DNA of 63,750 nucleotides from Microcystis sp. T1-4. GTDB taxonomy: Bacteria; Cyanobacteriota; Cyanobacteriia; Cyanobacteriales; Microcystaceae. The stretch covers positions 1-63,750 of the forward strand of contig NZ_CAIP01000214.1 in assembly GCF_000297435.1 (NCBI RefSeq), in the 5' to 3' direction. The notes beneath the pieces were generated by a model. That model was not told where the DNA came from and did no database searches. It saw only the letters and a program-made list of their open reading frames with translations. Below, one piece after another: positions 8,405 through 16,802 of this stretch; position 1 is the stretch's first letter, and each line of letters starts with the position of its first letter. The position numbers and the translations under genes were made by a program.

Positions 8405-9136
8405 ATGACTGCTAATAGCCAACTTATCTCCGTCAAGGCTCTACAAGCTTTGATGAAGCGAGGGTTCAAACCTTCGGTCTCTGGTAGACGGCATCAAAAA
8501 TCTTGGTTAATAGCTTTAGACGGCGATACCTCAAAACGATTATTCGATATCGTTTTCTCCCTATCGGTTCTAATTTTCTTTTCGCCGCTTTATTTAATCT
8601 TAGCCTTACTGATCGCGATTAGCTCCCCCGGTCCAGTCTTCTATATGCAGAAGCGCGTCGGTCAAAACTTCCAGCCTTTCAACTGTATCAAGTTCCGTAC
8701 TATGGTAATGGATGCCGATAAGGTGTTAGAGAGACTGATGGAAGACTCTCCCCAACTGCGAGCGGAATTCGAGGATAATTTCAAGCTGAAGGACGATCCC
8801 CGCATAACTTGGATTGGCAAATTTCTCCGCTTAACCAGTTTAGACGAGTTTCCCCAATTCTGGAACGTCCTGCGGGGAGATATGAGCGTCGTCGGTCCGC
8901 GGCCTTTAGTTCCCGAAGAATTGCAGAAATATGGCAATCGCATCGACAAAGTTTTAACTATTCGCCCCGGTTTAACTGGTTTATGGCAAGTTTCTGGACG
9001 TAATGACATCCCCTATCCCATGCGGGTGCAGATGGATGTGTATTACGTTAATTCCCGTAACTGGTTAACCGATATCTGGGTAGTCTTCAAAACTATCGGT
9101 GTTGTGGTTTTTCCCAAAAATAATGGTGCTTACTAA
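8405..9136 (+). CDS. Bacterial sugar transferase (initiating undecaprenyl-phosphate sugar-1-phosphate transferase)
   Basis: This is a polyprenyl-phosphate sugar-1-phosphate transferase that starts assembly of an exopolysaccharide or O-antigen repeat on the lipid carrier at the inner membrane. The 243 residues contain the family core: KRLFDIVFSLSVLIFFSPLY membrane helix (about residues 39-68), SPGPVFYMQKRVG, FKFRTM-like IKFRTMVMDAD, the LTSLDEFPQFWNVLRGDMS catalytic Asp-Glu region, VVGPRPLVPEE and RPGLTGLWQVSGRN. It is the short form lacking the multi-span N-terminal region of long WbaP proteins. A good ribosome binding site (AAGGAG) sits 6 bases before the ATG. A hairpin terminator follows at 9197-9239. 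Confidence 0.92.
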   Translation: MTANSQLISVKALQALMKRGFKPSVSGRRHQKSWLIALDGDTSKRLFDIVFSLSVLIFFSPLYLILALLIAISSPGPVFYMQKRVGQNFQPFNCIKFRTMVMDADKVLERLMEDSPQLRAEFEDNFKLKDDPRITWIGKFLRLTSLDEFPQFWNVLRGDMSVVGPRPLVPEELQKYGNRIDKVLTIRPGLTGLWQVSGRNDIPYPMRVQMDVYYVNSRNWLTDIWVVFKTIGVVVFPKNNGAY

Positions 9137-9196
9137 AGCGGTGGATAGTAATTAAAAATTACTCACTGCTGTTTCAATGTAATGAATCGCTAGACT

Positions 9197-9239
9197 GGAG
9201 GAGAGAAGGGCAAAACTTGCTTTTTTCTCCTCTTTTTTT
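9197..9239 (+). terminator. Rho-independent-type terminator after the sugar transferase gene
   Basis: The arms GAGGAGA (9198-9204) and TCTCCTC (9226-9232) are complementary and are followed directly by a run of seven T residues. It lies 60 bp after the stop codon of the sugar transferase gene, on the same strand. Confidence 0.75.
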
Positions 9240-9502
9240 GATAAGTAGCTGGTTATAATTAAATTAAAAATGGATTTTGCCTTTAATCCCCCCTTGATCT
9301 CCCCTTGATAAGGGGGGATGCCGATAGGCGGGGGGATCTGACAACTTTTAACGCCTACCTACTTAAAGATGATCACAGTAATACTAAATCCTGTTTAAAA
9401 AGTATAGGACAGTGGGGTGGTTACTGCGTACGCGATGCGGGGGGAAGTGGGGTGATAGGGGAGAGGGGAGCGGGGAGAAACAATTGATAACTTGGGAGTA
9501 TG
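9240..9502. repeat. Intergenic repeat fragments
   Basis: The stretch contains AATCCCCCCTTGATCTCCCC/AAGGGGGGAT palindromic material at about 9285-9320. A 30-bp unit beginning TAATACTAAATCCTGTTT at 9379-9408 recurs at 46690-46719 and resembles one end of the inverted-repeat element at 51276-51368. A TACTGCGTACGCGATGCGGGG unit follows near 9420. No gene is supported here. Confidence 0.65.
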
Positions 9503-12355
9503 TCAAGGCTCTAAATCCTGAGAATATAACTCAATATTCGGTGCTTTCAGATAATCATGCTGTCCATTGTTAACGTGACAAACACATAATAAATTGCGAA
9601 AATCGTCATAAAAACACACCTCAACTCCATCAGCAATAGCATACCAAGAAGACTGATGGAAGAAATCATCCACCGTGGTGAAACTAGCCCTTAAATCATG
9701 ACGATACCAAATTTGTCGATGTTGATGGGAATTCCACTTATATCCTTGAGCTTTTAGCAAGTCTCTAATCTGAATAGTCGGGTGAGAACCCTTCCCTTTT
9801 TGATTGCCGATTTCAATAGTTATATATTTTGAATTATCTCCTGGTATTGGATATTCTTGCCAATTAATTTTATTCAGATTTAAATGGGCAAGAAAGGGCG
9901 AATAGTTAGGACTTTCTGTAATTATATAGAGTTGCTCGATCGCACGGGTGATAGCCACATAAAAAAGACGACGTTCCTCGGCAACAATTCCCTCGGGATG
10001 ACTGCCAAAAATTCTAGTAAAAACCCAATCGGGATGAATTAAAGGATAGGAACGATTAACCGCATCTAAAATTATAACAACTTGTTTTTCTAATCCTTTA
10101 TATTTATGGGATGTGGAAATAGTCAAATGATCTCGCAAATTTTCGGGGAGATATCCACGGATTGCATTAAGAAAGTCTTCTAATTTATTTTGATAATTGA
10201 CAAACCAATGCAGGTTATTTTTGCGATTGAGTAAAACCACTTCTTGATTATTTTCAATAATAATCTTCTTGATTAAACGTAATAAAGCAGGAGTAATATG
10301 ATCCCCATTATGATCTTCAATCTCTCTTGGGGTTGGCTCAAAATCTTGTAGATCAACCAGTTTAACAAATCCCGACTCTTTTTTATGAGGTTGAGCGGGT
10401 TTTCCTAAACCATTCATCAAATTATTTCCTGTGGTGACAATTGCAGAGGCTGAACGATAATTTGTTGATATATTTAATTTTAGAGAATTGGGAAAATAAT
10501 TAGCAAAGTTTTGATAATAGTTAAGATCTGAGCCAGCAAAACCATTAATAGCTTGCCAATCATCCCCTACACAAAAAAAACAAGCTTGAGAATTTTGCTG
10601 TCTAATGGCTGTGATCAAGCGGTAAAATAGTTCGGAAAAGTCTTGATATTCATCAATTAAAATATATTTAAGTAATCTTAAATCACCCCCACTGGATTTC
10701 CGTCTAAAAATTGTTTGTCCAGAGGTGATCAATTTAGATGCTGTTTGCATTAATCCGTCAAAATCTTCTTCTCCTGTAGCTTTTAATCTTTCTAGATACG
10801 CTCGATAAAAAACCTGTCCTAATTCTAGAAACTGTGACTCAAATTCCTCTAGACAATTATGATTAAAAATTTTATTCTCTAATTCTTCAGTGGTTAAAAA
10901 CTGCTGGCGACAGCGTTGCACAAATTGAACCATCGCTTTGGTAAAATGATCGATCGAGCGTCTTTTGACTTTTGCCCAAATTTCATCTTCACTCAGTTTA
11001 TTACAGAGTAAACCAAAACTTGCAAGTTTATGCTTCAGTAAATTACCAAATTGCTCCTGTGATGCTTTTATATCCCCAGGATTAAATTCAAGAAATTGCC
11101 ATCGAGCTTGATTTTGAGCATTTTGCCAAAACTGACGTTTTCTTGCGGACATTTCGTCATAATCTGGATCACCCTGTAATCCAAAATATTCAATAATAAT
11201 TCCTTGATTTTTGCCAGTAAATATGGTAAAGTCTGGCCGATAATTTATGCCATTCCAATCATAGTTACGTTCGTAGCTATAGAATAAATTATGCTCAAAT
11301 AAAAAGTTTGCGATCGCCTTTTCGCCAAAGGATTTATAGTATCTACCATCTAATCCTTCTCTGGGTAGAGAACGACGATAAGATAACATTTCTTCTCGAT
11401 TTAATAAATGACCACCTCTAACTAGATTTTCCCAATCTCCGCGAAACTTAGCCATCATTAAATCACGAATCTTTGAGAAATACTGTGGAGACTTGAGGTG
11501 ATCATCAATTACTGATTGTAAAGCTTTGCTTTTTCTTTGTTCCCCACCGGATTGATCGAAAATTAGTTCTTCTTCTGGGTGAACTAACCCATAAGCTAAA
11601 GCATGGAATGTCATCACATAGGGAATGTTATTTGCTGAATTGTGTTCAATTCTTTCTCTTATTTCCTCGGCTGCTTTGCGGTTGAAAGCTAGTATTAATA
11701 TTTCCCTTGGTAAAATACCACAATGTTTCTGCAAAAATAAAGCTTTGTTGACTAATGTGCTAGTTTTGCCACTCCCCGCACGCGCTAAGACTTGGATATT
11801 ATTATTAACTTCTCCAATGGCTACAGACTGCTCTAAATCTGGTTTTCTTCCTAGATTTTTTTCTAGCCAAGATTGCACAAATCTATATTTTTCTTGTCCA
11901 AATTCTTCCTTAGTCAGATATTTATACAATCTTTCCTGATAAAGTTTATTGACATTAAGGAAATCATATTCAAGAGTTTGATAAATCTCCTCTAGTATTT
12001 TATTTTTTATTTCTGGTACTTTTTGGAAAATTTCTTGTACGGTAATAAAGGGAAATATATCACTAAATTGATTAATAATTTTCTCGATTTTATATTCAGC
12101 AAAAAAATTACGCTGATACTTAATATGCACAGACACGGTATCATCCTCGTATTTTATGTTGATGATTTGTCCATATTTATAATTCTTAGTGCCTTTTATC
12201 CCCGTCTTTTTCCCTTTATATTTCACTTCTGCACGAATACGACTAACCTTTTTACCCACAAGAAGCTTCCAAGCTTGATCATAATTACCAACAAGCTCGG
12301 CAAATTCCTGAATATTATTAATTACTAATTGCTTATTTAGGTTTGATTTATCCAT
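9503..12355 (-). CDS. UvrD/Rep-type superfamily 1 helicase with inserted nuclease-like domain
   Basis: This is a large (950-residue) DNA helicase. Residues about 1-165 are a charged N-terminal region without a recognised domain. The Walker A motif ARAGSGKT lies near residues 191-198, followed by LILAFNRKAAEEIRERI (motif Ia). Between the 1A and 1B parts is an inserted block with GEKAIANFLFEHN, YRPDFTIF and IIIEYFGLQGDPDYDE, resembling a PD-(D/E)xK or Vsr-like nuclease fold and similar in layout to helicase IV proteins. Motif II is IDEYQDF, then VGDDWQAINGF, HKYKGLEKQVV and FYVAITRAIEQLY. A 110-residue C-terminal region follows. GTG 12361 is possible, but ATG 12355 is preferred. The gene stands alone. 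A role in repair or defence is inferred only. Confidence 0.85.
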   Translation of the reverse strand: MDKSNLNKQLVINNIQEFAELVGNYDQAWKLLVGKKVSRIRAEVKYKGKKTGIKGTKNYKYGQIINIKYEDDTVSVHIKYQRNFFAEYKIEKIINQFSDIFPFITVQEIFQKVPEIKNKILEEIYQTLEYDFLNVNKLYQERLYKYLTKEEFGQEKYRFVQSWLEKNLGRKPDLEQSVAIGEVNNNIQVLARAGSGKTSTLVNKALFLQKHCGILPREILILAFNRKAAEEIRERIEHNSANNIPYVMTFHALAYGLVHPEEELIFDQSGGEQRKSKALQSVIDDHLKSPQYFSKIRDLMMAKFRGDWENLVRGGHLLNREEMLSYRRSLPREGLDGRYYKSFGEKAIANFLFEHNLFYSYERNYDWNGINYRPDFTIFTGKNQGIIIEYFGLQGDPDYDEMSARKRQFWQNAQNQARWQFLEFNPGDIKASQEQFGNLLKHKLASFGLLCNKLSEDEIWAKVKRRSIDHFTKAMVQFVQRCRQQFLTTEELENKIFNHNCLEEFESQFLELGQVFYRAYLERLKATGEEDFDGLMQTASKLITSGQTIFRRKSSGGDLRLLKYILIDEYQDFSELFYRLITAIRQQNSQACFFCVGDDWQAINGFAGSDLNYYQNFANYFPNSLKLNISTNYRSASAIVTTGNNLMNGLGKPAQPHKKESGFVKLVDLQDFEPTPREIEDHNGDHITPALLRLIKKIIIENNQEVVLLNRKNNLHWFVNYQNKLEDFLNAIRGYLPENLRDHLTISTSHKYKGLEKQVVIILDAVNRSYPLIHPDWVFTRIFGSHPEGIVAEERRLFYVAITRAIEQLYIITESPNYSPFLAHLNLNKINWQEYPIPGDNSKYITIEIGNQKGKGSHPTIQIRDLLKAQGYKWNSHQHRQIWYRHDLRASFTTVDDFFHQSSWYAIADGVEVCFYDDFRNLLCVCHVNNGQHDYLKAPNIELYSQDLEP

Positions 12356-12625
12356 TGTCACCTCACCTGACCTTACATGATCGAGTGCTGTCTTTCAGCT
12401 ATGTTTATTGTTCCCTAGGACAGTGGGAAACTAACAGCGATCGCTTCCCATAAACATAAAGTATAACCTAAATTGGTATTGACGAACAGCTACCGAAAAG
12501 GAAAACTTCCTAGAGGTGTGATAAATAGAATTAAATGCTTGATAATCTCGGTTTTTAGGCAAAGGGAGACAGATATCCCCCTATCCCTAGACACATAAAA
12601 GTGCGATGTCAAGAAAGAATGGCAA

Positions 12626-13207
12626 TCATACCAAACCGGGGACTTTGCGATAGATAGAAGCGATCGATCCCCGGAATCCTACACTGGTAAATTCTACCTC
12701 ATCTCCCGCTTCATAGATCTGTTCTTGCCAAACTCCCGAATCCTCGCGACGGTGACATTCAATTTTCATCTGATTTTGATGAATAAGAATGTATTCTTTT
12801 AAGGTGGGACAGGTTTGATAATCGCTAAATTTATCACCCCTATCAAAGGATTCCGTAGATTTCGATAATACTTCAATAATCAGAACGGGATAAAGAATAA
12901 AATCATCGGTATTGTTAATCTCTCTCTCGTCACAAACCACCGCAATATCGGGATAATAATAACAATTTGCCTCCTCTAACCGGACTTTGATATCGGAAGT
13001 GAGAACAAGACAGGGACTATCATCGAGATGGATACTCAATAAAGTGGCTAGATTTGTATTTAAGACAATATGGGGCTTTTTTGCGCCTACCATCGCATAA
13101 ATCCGTCCTTTTCGGTACTCATGCTTGATCGGACTGACTCTTTCCCCTTCTAGATACACTTCTGGAGAGACATAAAAAAAATTAGGATTCGTCACCATCG
13201 TCCCCAT
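12626..13207 (-). CDS. Uma2-family (DUF820) endonuclease-like protein
   Basis: A 193-residue complete Uma2 protein with the restriction-endonuclease-like core: the N-terminal YLEGERVSPIKHEYRKGRIYAM, an HIVLNTNLATLL helix, YYPDIAVVC (the catalytic-type Asp in the PD position), VLIIEVLSKSTESFDRGDKFSDY (Glu and following Lys) and KEYILI. Both acidic positions and the lysine are present, so the nuclease centre appears intact. The biological function of this family is not established; it is greatly expanded in cyanobacteria. It diverges from ileS with 200 bp between. ATG 13207 is used; ATG 13198 is an alternative. Confidence 0.85.
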   Translation of the reverse strand: MGTMVTNPNFFYVSPEVYLEGERVSPIKHEYRKGRIYAMVGAKKPHIVLNTNLATLLSIHLDDSPCLVLTSDIKVRLEEANCYYYPDIAVVCDEREINNTDDFILYPVLIIEVLSKSTESFDRGDKFSDYQTCPTLKEYILIHQNQMKIECHRREDSGVWQEQIYEAGDEVEFTSVGFRGSIASIYRKVPGLV

Positions 13208-13299
13208 GCTCCCTATCCTTGAATAACTGAATTATAGCCTTTCGGAATCATCGCTCTTGGACACAATCTCGCTAGACTTATAGATCGATGATTGTCACT

Positions 13300-13317
13300 T
13301 GTAATATTTATATTACA
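13300..13317. promoter_or_regulatory. 18-bp near-perfect palindrome upstream of ileS
   Basis: The arms TGTAATAT and ATATTACA are exact complements around a TT centre, between the divergent Uma2 and ileS genes and about 90 bp before the ileS start codon. It could be an operator. It does not fit an NtcA site, because GTA and TAC are separated by ten bases instead of eight. Confidence 0.35.
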
Positions 13318-13407
13318 GTTATGTGACAGACTAGAGATAACGACTCTCAAAGGGACGTTATTTAGGAATGAATCCCGAAAACGATTGATATCCATAGGTT
13401 TGCTAGA

Positions 13408-16266
13408 ATGTCCAACGCTAAAAGTTACAAAGATACCGTTAATTTGCCCCAAACTGACTTTGATATGCGAGCAAATGCCAGCAAACGTGAGCCAGAAATC
13501 CAGAAATTCTGGCAAGATGAGCAAATATATGAGAAATTAGCGCAAAATAACCCCAAAGAATTATTTATTCTCCACGATGGACCACCCTACGCTAACGGGT
13601 CTCTGCATATCGGTCATGCTTTAAATAAAATTCTCAAAGACATTATCAATAAATATAAACTGCTGCAAGGCTACAAAGTGCGCTATGTGCCTGGTTGGGA
13701 TTGTCACGGGTTGCCGATCGAACTAAAGGTTTTACAAAGTCTCAAAAGCTCGGAAAAAGAGGGTCTAACCCCTTTGAAATTACGTCAGAAAGCCCACGAT
13801 TTTGCCCTTCAAACGCAAAAAGAACAGTGTGAAGGTTTCAAAAGGTATGGAGTCTGGGGAGACTGGGAAAATCCCTATTTAACCCTACAACCTGAATACG
13901 AGGCCGCTCAAATTGCCGTATTCGGAAAAATGGCCCTAAAAGGTTATATTTATCGGGGACTAAAACCGGTTCACTGGAGTCCTAGTTCTCAAACCGCTTT
14001 AGCTGAGGCAGAATTAGAATATCCCGAAGGTCACACTTCCCGCAGTGTCTATGTTGCTTTCCCGATCACATCAGTTTCAACCCCGGTTTTAACGCCATTT
14101 TTGCCTAATTTATCCGTGGCTATCTGGACGACTACCCCTTGGACTTTACCCGGGAATTTAGCCGTCGCATTAAACCCAGAATTAAACTATTCAGTGGTAG
14201 AAACTAGCGAGTCTAATTATCTAATCGTAGCGACGGATTTAGTCGAAAAATTGGCCGATACTTTTAACAGGACTTTGACGATTAAAGCAACGGTTAAAGG
14301 TCTGGAATTAGAACATACTAAATATCGTCATCCTTTGTTTGACAGAGAAAGTGCTATTCTCATCGGTGGGGATTATGTCACCACTGATTCCGGCACCGGA
14401 TTAGTTCATACTGCTCCCGGCCATGGTCAGGAGGATTATATCGTCGGCCAACGTTACGGTTTACCGATACTTTCTCCCGTGGATGATAAGGGAAATTTCA
14501 CCGCAGAAGCGGGACAATTTGCGGGGTTAAATGTCCTGAAAGATGCTAATGAAGCGATAATTTTAGCACTGACAGAAAAGGGTGCCTTACTCAAAGAAGA
14601 AGCATATCAGCATAAATATCCCTACGATTGGAGAACCAAAAAACCGACAATTTTCCGCGCAACAGAACAATGGTTTGCTTCCGTGGAAGGATTCCGGGAA
14701 TTAGCTTTAGAAGCAATTGATTCGGTGCGTTGGATTCCTGCAACCGGTAAGAATCGCATCACTTCTATGGTTAGTGAAAGAAGCGATTGGTGTATCTCTC
14801 GTCAGCGCAGTTGGGGGGTTCCTATTCCTGTTTTTTATGACGAAGAAACGAATGAACCTCTGTTAACCGAGGAGACGATTAATCACGTTCAAGCTATCTT
14901 CGCAGTCAAGGGTTCTAATGCTTGGTGGGAGTTATCCGTAGAGGAATTATTGCCTCCCAGTTATCGCGATAATGGTCGCAGTTATCGCAAGGGAATGGAT
15001 ACTATGGATGTGTGGTTTGATTCTGGTTCTAGTTGGAATGCAGTGGCTAATGCTCGACCAGAATTAAGTTATCCTGCGGATATGTATCTAGAAGGATCGG
15101 ATCAGCATCGGGGATGGTTTCAATCGAGTTTATTAACCAGTGTCGCTGCTAATGGTATTGCTCCCTATAAAACGGTGTTAACTCACGGTTTTGTTTTGGA
15201 TGAACAAGGACGAAAAATGAGTAAATCTCTGGGTAATGTCATCGATCCCAATGTGATCATTAATGGTGGTAAAGACCAGAAAAAAGAACCCGCTTATGGG
15301 GTAGATGTGATTCGGTTATGGGTGTCCTCGGTGGACTATACCAATGATGTGAATATCGGTCAAAATATTCTTAAACAGTTGGTAGATATCCGTAATAAAA
15401 TCCGGAATACTGCCAGGTTTTTACTGGGGAGTTTAAATGATTTTGATCCCGTTAAAGATGCAGTAGCTTATGAAGATCTACCGGAGATCGATCGCTATAT
15501 GTTACATCGTATCTCGGAGGTGTTTACGGAAGTAACGGCAGCTTTTGAAAGTTTCCAATTCTTCCGCTTTTTCCAGACGGTACAGAATTTTTGTGTTGTC
15601 GATTTATCTAACTTTTATATCGACATCGCTAAGGATCGTTTATACATTTCTGATCCTAATTCTTTCCGTCGTCGCAGTTGTCAAACAGTCTATGCTATTG
15701 CCTTAGAAAATCTCGCTAAAGCGATCGCTCCGGTCCTGTCTCATCTAGCGGAAGATATCTGGCAATTTCTCCCCTACAAAACTCCTTATTTATCGGTATT
15801 TGAGTCAGGATGGCTAAACATCGATCCTGCTTGGAATAATCGCGAATTGGCCGATAAATGGGCCAAATTCCGGCAGCTACGCACCGAAGTTAATAAGGTG
15901 ATGGAAACTGCCAGAAATGATAAAGCGATCGGTGCTTCTTTAGAGGCAAAAGTTTTACTTTATGTTCCCGATGAAACCTTACAACAGGAGTTAGAATTAT
16001 TCAACAATTGTGATAGTTTAACGGGGAACAAAGTCGATGAATTGCGTTATCTATTTCTCTCTTCTCAAGTGGAATTAGTTAGTGATATTAGCGCGATTCA
16101 AACCGCAGAATATAAGGGAGAATCCGACTTTGTTTCGGTGGGAATCGTCAAAGCAGACGGCGAAAAATGCGATCGCTGTTGGAATTATTCCACTCAAGTG
16201 GGAAAATTTGCCGATGATCCCACTATTTGCGAGCGCTGTAATGCCGCTTTAAAAGGAGAGTTCTAA
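13408..16266 (+). CDS. ileS: Isoleucyl-tRNA synthetase
   Basis: This class I synthetase charges tRNA-Ile. The 952-residue protein has HIGH at residues 67-70 within GPPYANGSLHIGH, the editing domain with TTTPWTLPGN and GTGLVHTAPGHGQEDY, the DVWFDSGSSW segment, GSDQHRGWF, KMSKS at residues 603-607, and a C-terminal zinc finger CDRCWNYST with a second CERC pair. This is the bacterial short type. All active-site and editing signatures look intact. The start ATG at 13408 is weakly supported by ribosome-binding sequence but fits the family N-terminus. It sits between accessory genes on both sides. A stem-loop terminator follows at 16277. Confidence 0.97.
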   Translation: MSNAKSYKDTVNLPQTDFDMRANASKREPEIQKFWQDEQIYEKLAQNNPKELFILHDGPPYANGSLHIGHALNKILKDIINKYKLLQGYKVRYVPGWDCHGLPIELKVLQSLKSSEKEGLTPLKLRQKAHDFALQTQKEQCEGFKRYGVWGDWENPYLTLQPEYEAAQIAVFGKMALKGYIYRGLKPVHWSPSSQTALAEAELEYPEGHTSRSVYVAFPITSVSTPVLTPFLPNLSVAIWTTTPWTLPGNLAVALNPELNYSVVETSESNYLIVATDLVEKLADTFNRTLTIKATVKGLELEHTKYRHPLFDRESAILIGGDYVTTDSGTGLVHTAPGHGQEDYIVGQRYGLPILSPVDDKGNFTAEAGQFAGLNVLKDANEAIILALTEKGALLKEEAYQHKYPYDWRTKKPTIFRATEQWFASVEGFRELALEAIDSVRWIPATGKNRITSMVSERSDWCISRQRSWGVPIPVFYDEETNEPLLTEETINHVQAIFAVKGSNAWWELSVEELLPPSYRDNGRSYRKGMDTMDVWFDSGSSWNAVANARPELSYPADMYLEGSDQHRGWFQSSLLTSVAANGIAPYKTVLTHGFVLDEQGRKMSKSLGNVIDPNVIINGGKDQKKEPAYGVDVIRLWVSSVDYTNDVNIGQNILKQLVDIRNKIRNTARFLLGSLNDFDPVKDAVAYEDLPEIDRYMLHRISEVFTEVTAAFESFQFFRFFQTVQNFCVVDLSNFYIDIAKDRLYISDPNSFRRRSCQTVYAIALENLAKAIAPVLSHLAEDIWQFLPYKTPYLSVFESGWLNIDPAWNNRELADKWAKFRQLRTEVNKVMETARNDKAIGASLEAKVLLYVPDETLQQELELFNNCDSLTGNKVDELRYLFLSSQVELVSDISAIQTAEYKGESDFVSVGIVKADGEKCDRCWNYSTQVGKFADDPTICERCNAALKGEF

Positions 16267-16276
16267 GCTAAATTAA

Positions 16277-16312
16277 AAGGGTGCTTTATTGTTTAATAAA
16301 GTACCCTTGTTT
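16277..16312 (+). terminator. Stem-loop terminator after ileS
   Basis: A 14-bp stem, AAGGGTGCTTTATT paired with AATAAAGTACCCTT (one G-T wobble), with a 4-base loop starts 10 bp after the ileS stop codon. It is followed by a short T-containing tail. It separates ileS from the HEPN-like gene at 16370. Confidence 0.7.
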
Positions 16313-16369
16313 AATACTCAGCTAAAAACTTATTCACAGGTATTAACTCTAGGGAATAGATAATTAGGG

Positions 16370-16792
16370 ATGGAAGATTACCAATCAGCTTTTTTACAAC
16401 GTCATCAAGATACAGAAATACTTTGTAAATCTAATAGGAAAATAGCTGCTATGCACTTTGGAGGTATTACGATCGAATGTTTGCTGAAATCTATGATCTT
16501 AGCTTCGGTATCCAATAAAGAATGGAAAACTAAGTCCAATAACCCCGGACATACCATAACTAATCCGGGTCACAGTTTGACAGCTGCTCTAAAAAGTAAT
16601 AATCGTCTCTATTCGAGAGTTCAAAATTATCCAGACGTGATAAAATGGATTAATATAGTAGAAAATCCTAGTCAAAATTTTATAGATATGCGTTATTCCA
16701 GCAGTGAACCGAATGACGATAAATACAAAGAGTGGTTATCAGCTTATACAGGTCTGAAAAGATGGCTTCAGAAACAAGCTACTCAACTTTAA
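16370..16792 (+). CDS. HEPN-like small helical protein
   Basis: The 140-residue, mainly helical protein resembles HEPN-superfamily proteins: an N-terminal helix pair with AAMHFGGITIECLLKSMIL (the xGIxxECxLK pattern seen in many HEPN and AbiV-like proteins), a variable Asn/Gly/His-rich loop, and a C-terminal helix with NFIDMRYSSSEPNDDKY. The catalytic Rx4-6H motif of HEPN RNases is not evident: the Arg-Tyr position is there but no histidine follows, so it may be regulatory or inactive. It is transcribed with the KGGVGR ATPase gene 10 bp downstream. The pairing suggests a two-gene conflict or defence unit, which is an inference. Codon use is more AT-rich than in ileS. Confidence 0.6.
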   Translation: MEDYQSAFLQRHQDTEILCKSNRKIAAMHFGGITIECLLKSMILASVSNKEWKTKSNNPGHTITNPGHSLTAALKSNNRLYSRVQNYPDVIKWINIVENPSQNFIDMRYSSSEPNDDKYKEWLSAYTGLKRWLQKQATQL

Positions 16793-16802
16793 GGAGATAG
16801 TT

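Noticed and set aside
13300..13317. NtcA binding site
   Set aside because: The site needs GTA, eight bases, TAC; here ten bases separate them.
13213..13524. Open frame on the minus strand over the ileS start
   Set aside because: It overlaps the conserved ileS coding start and has no family features.
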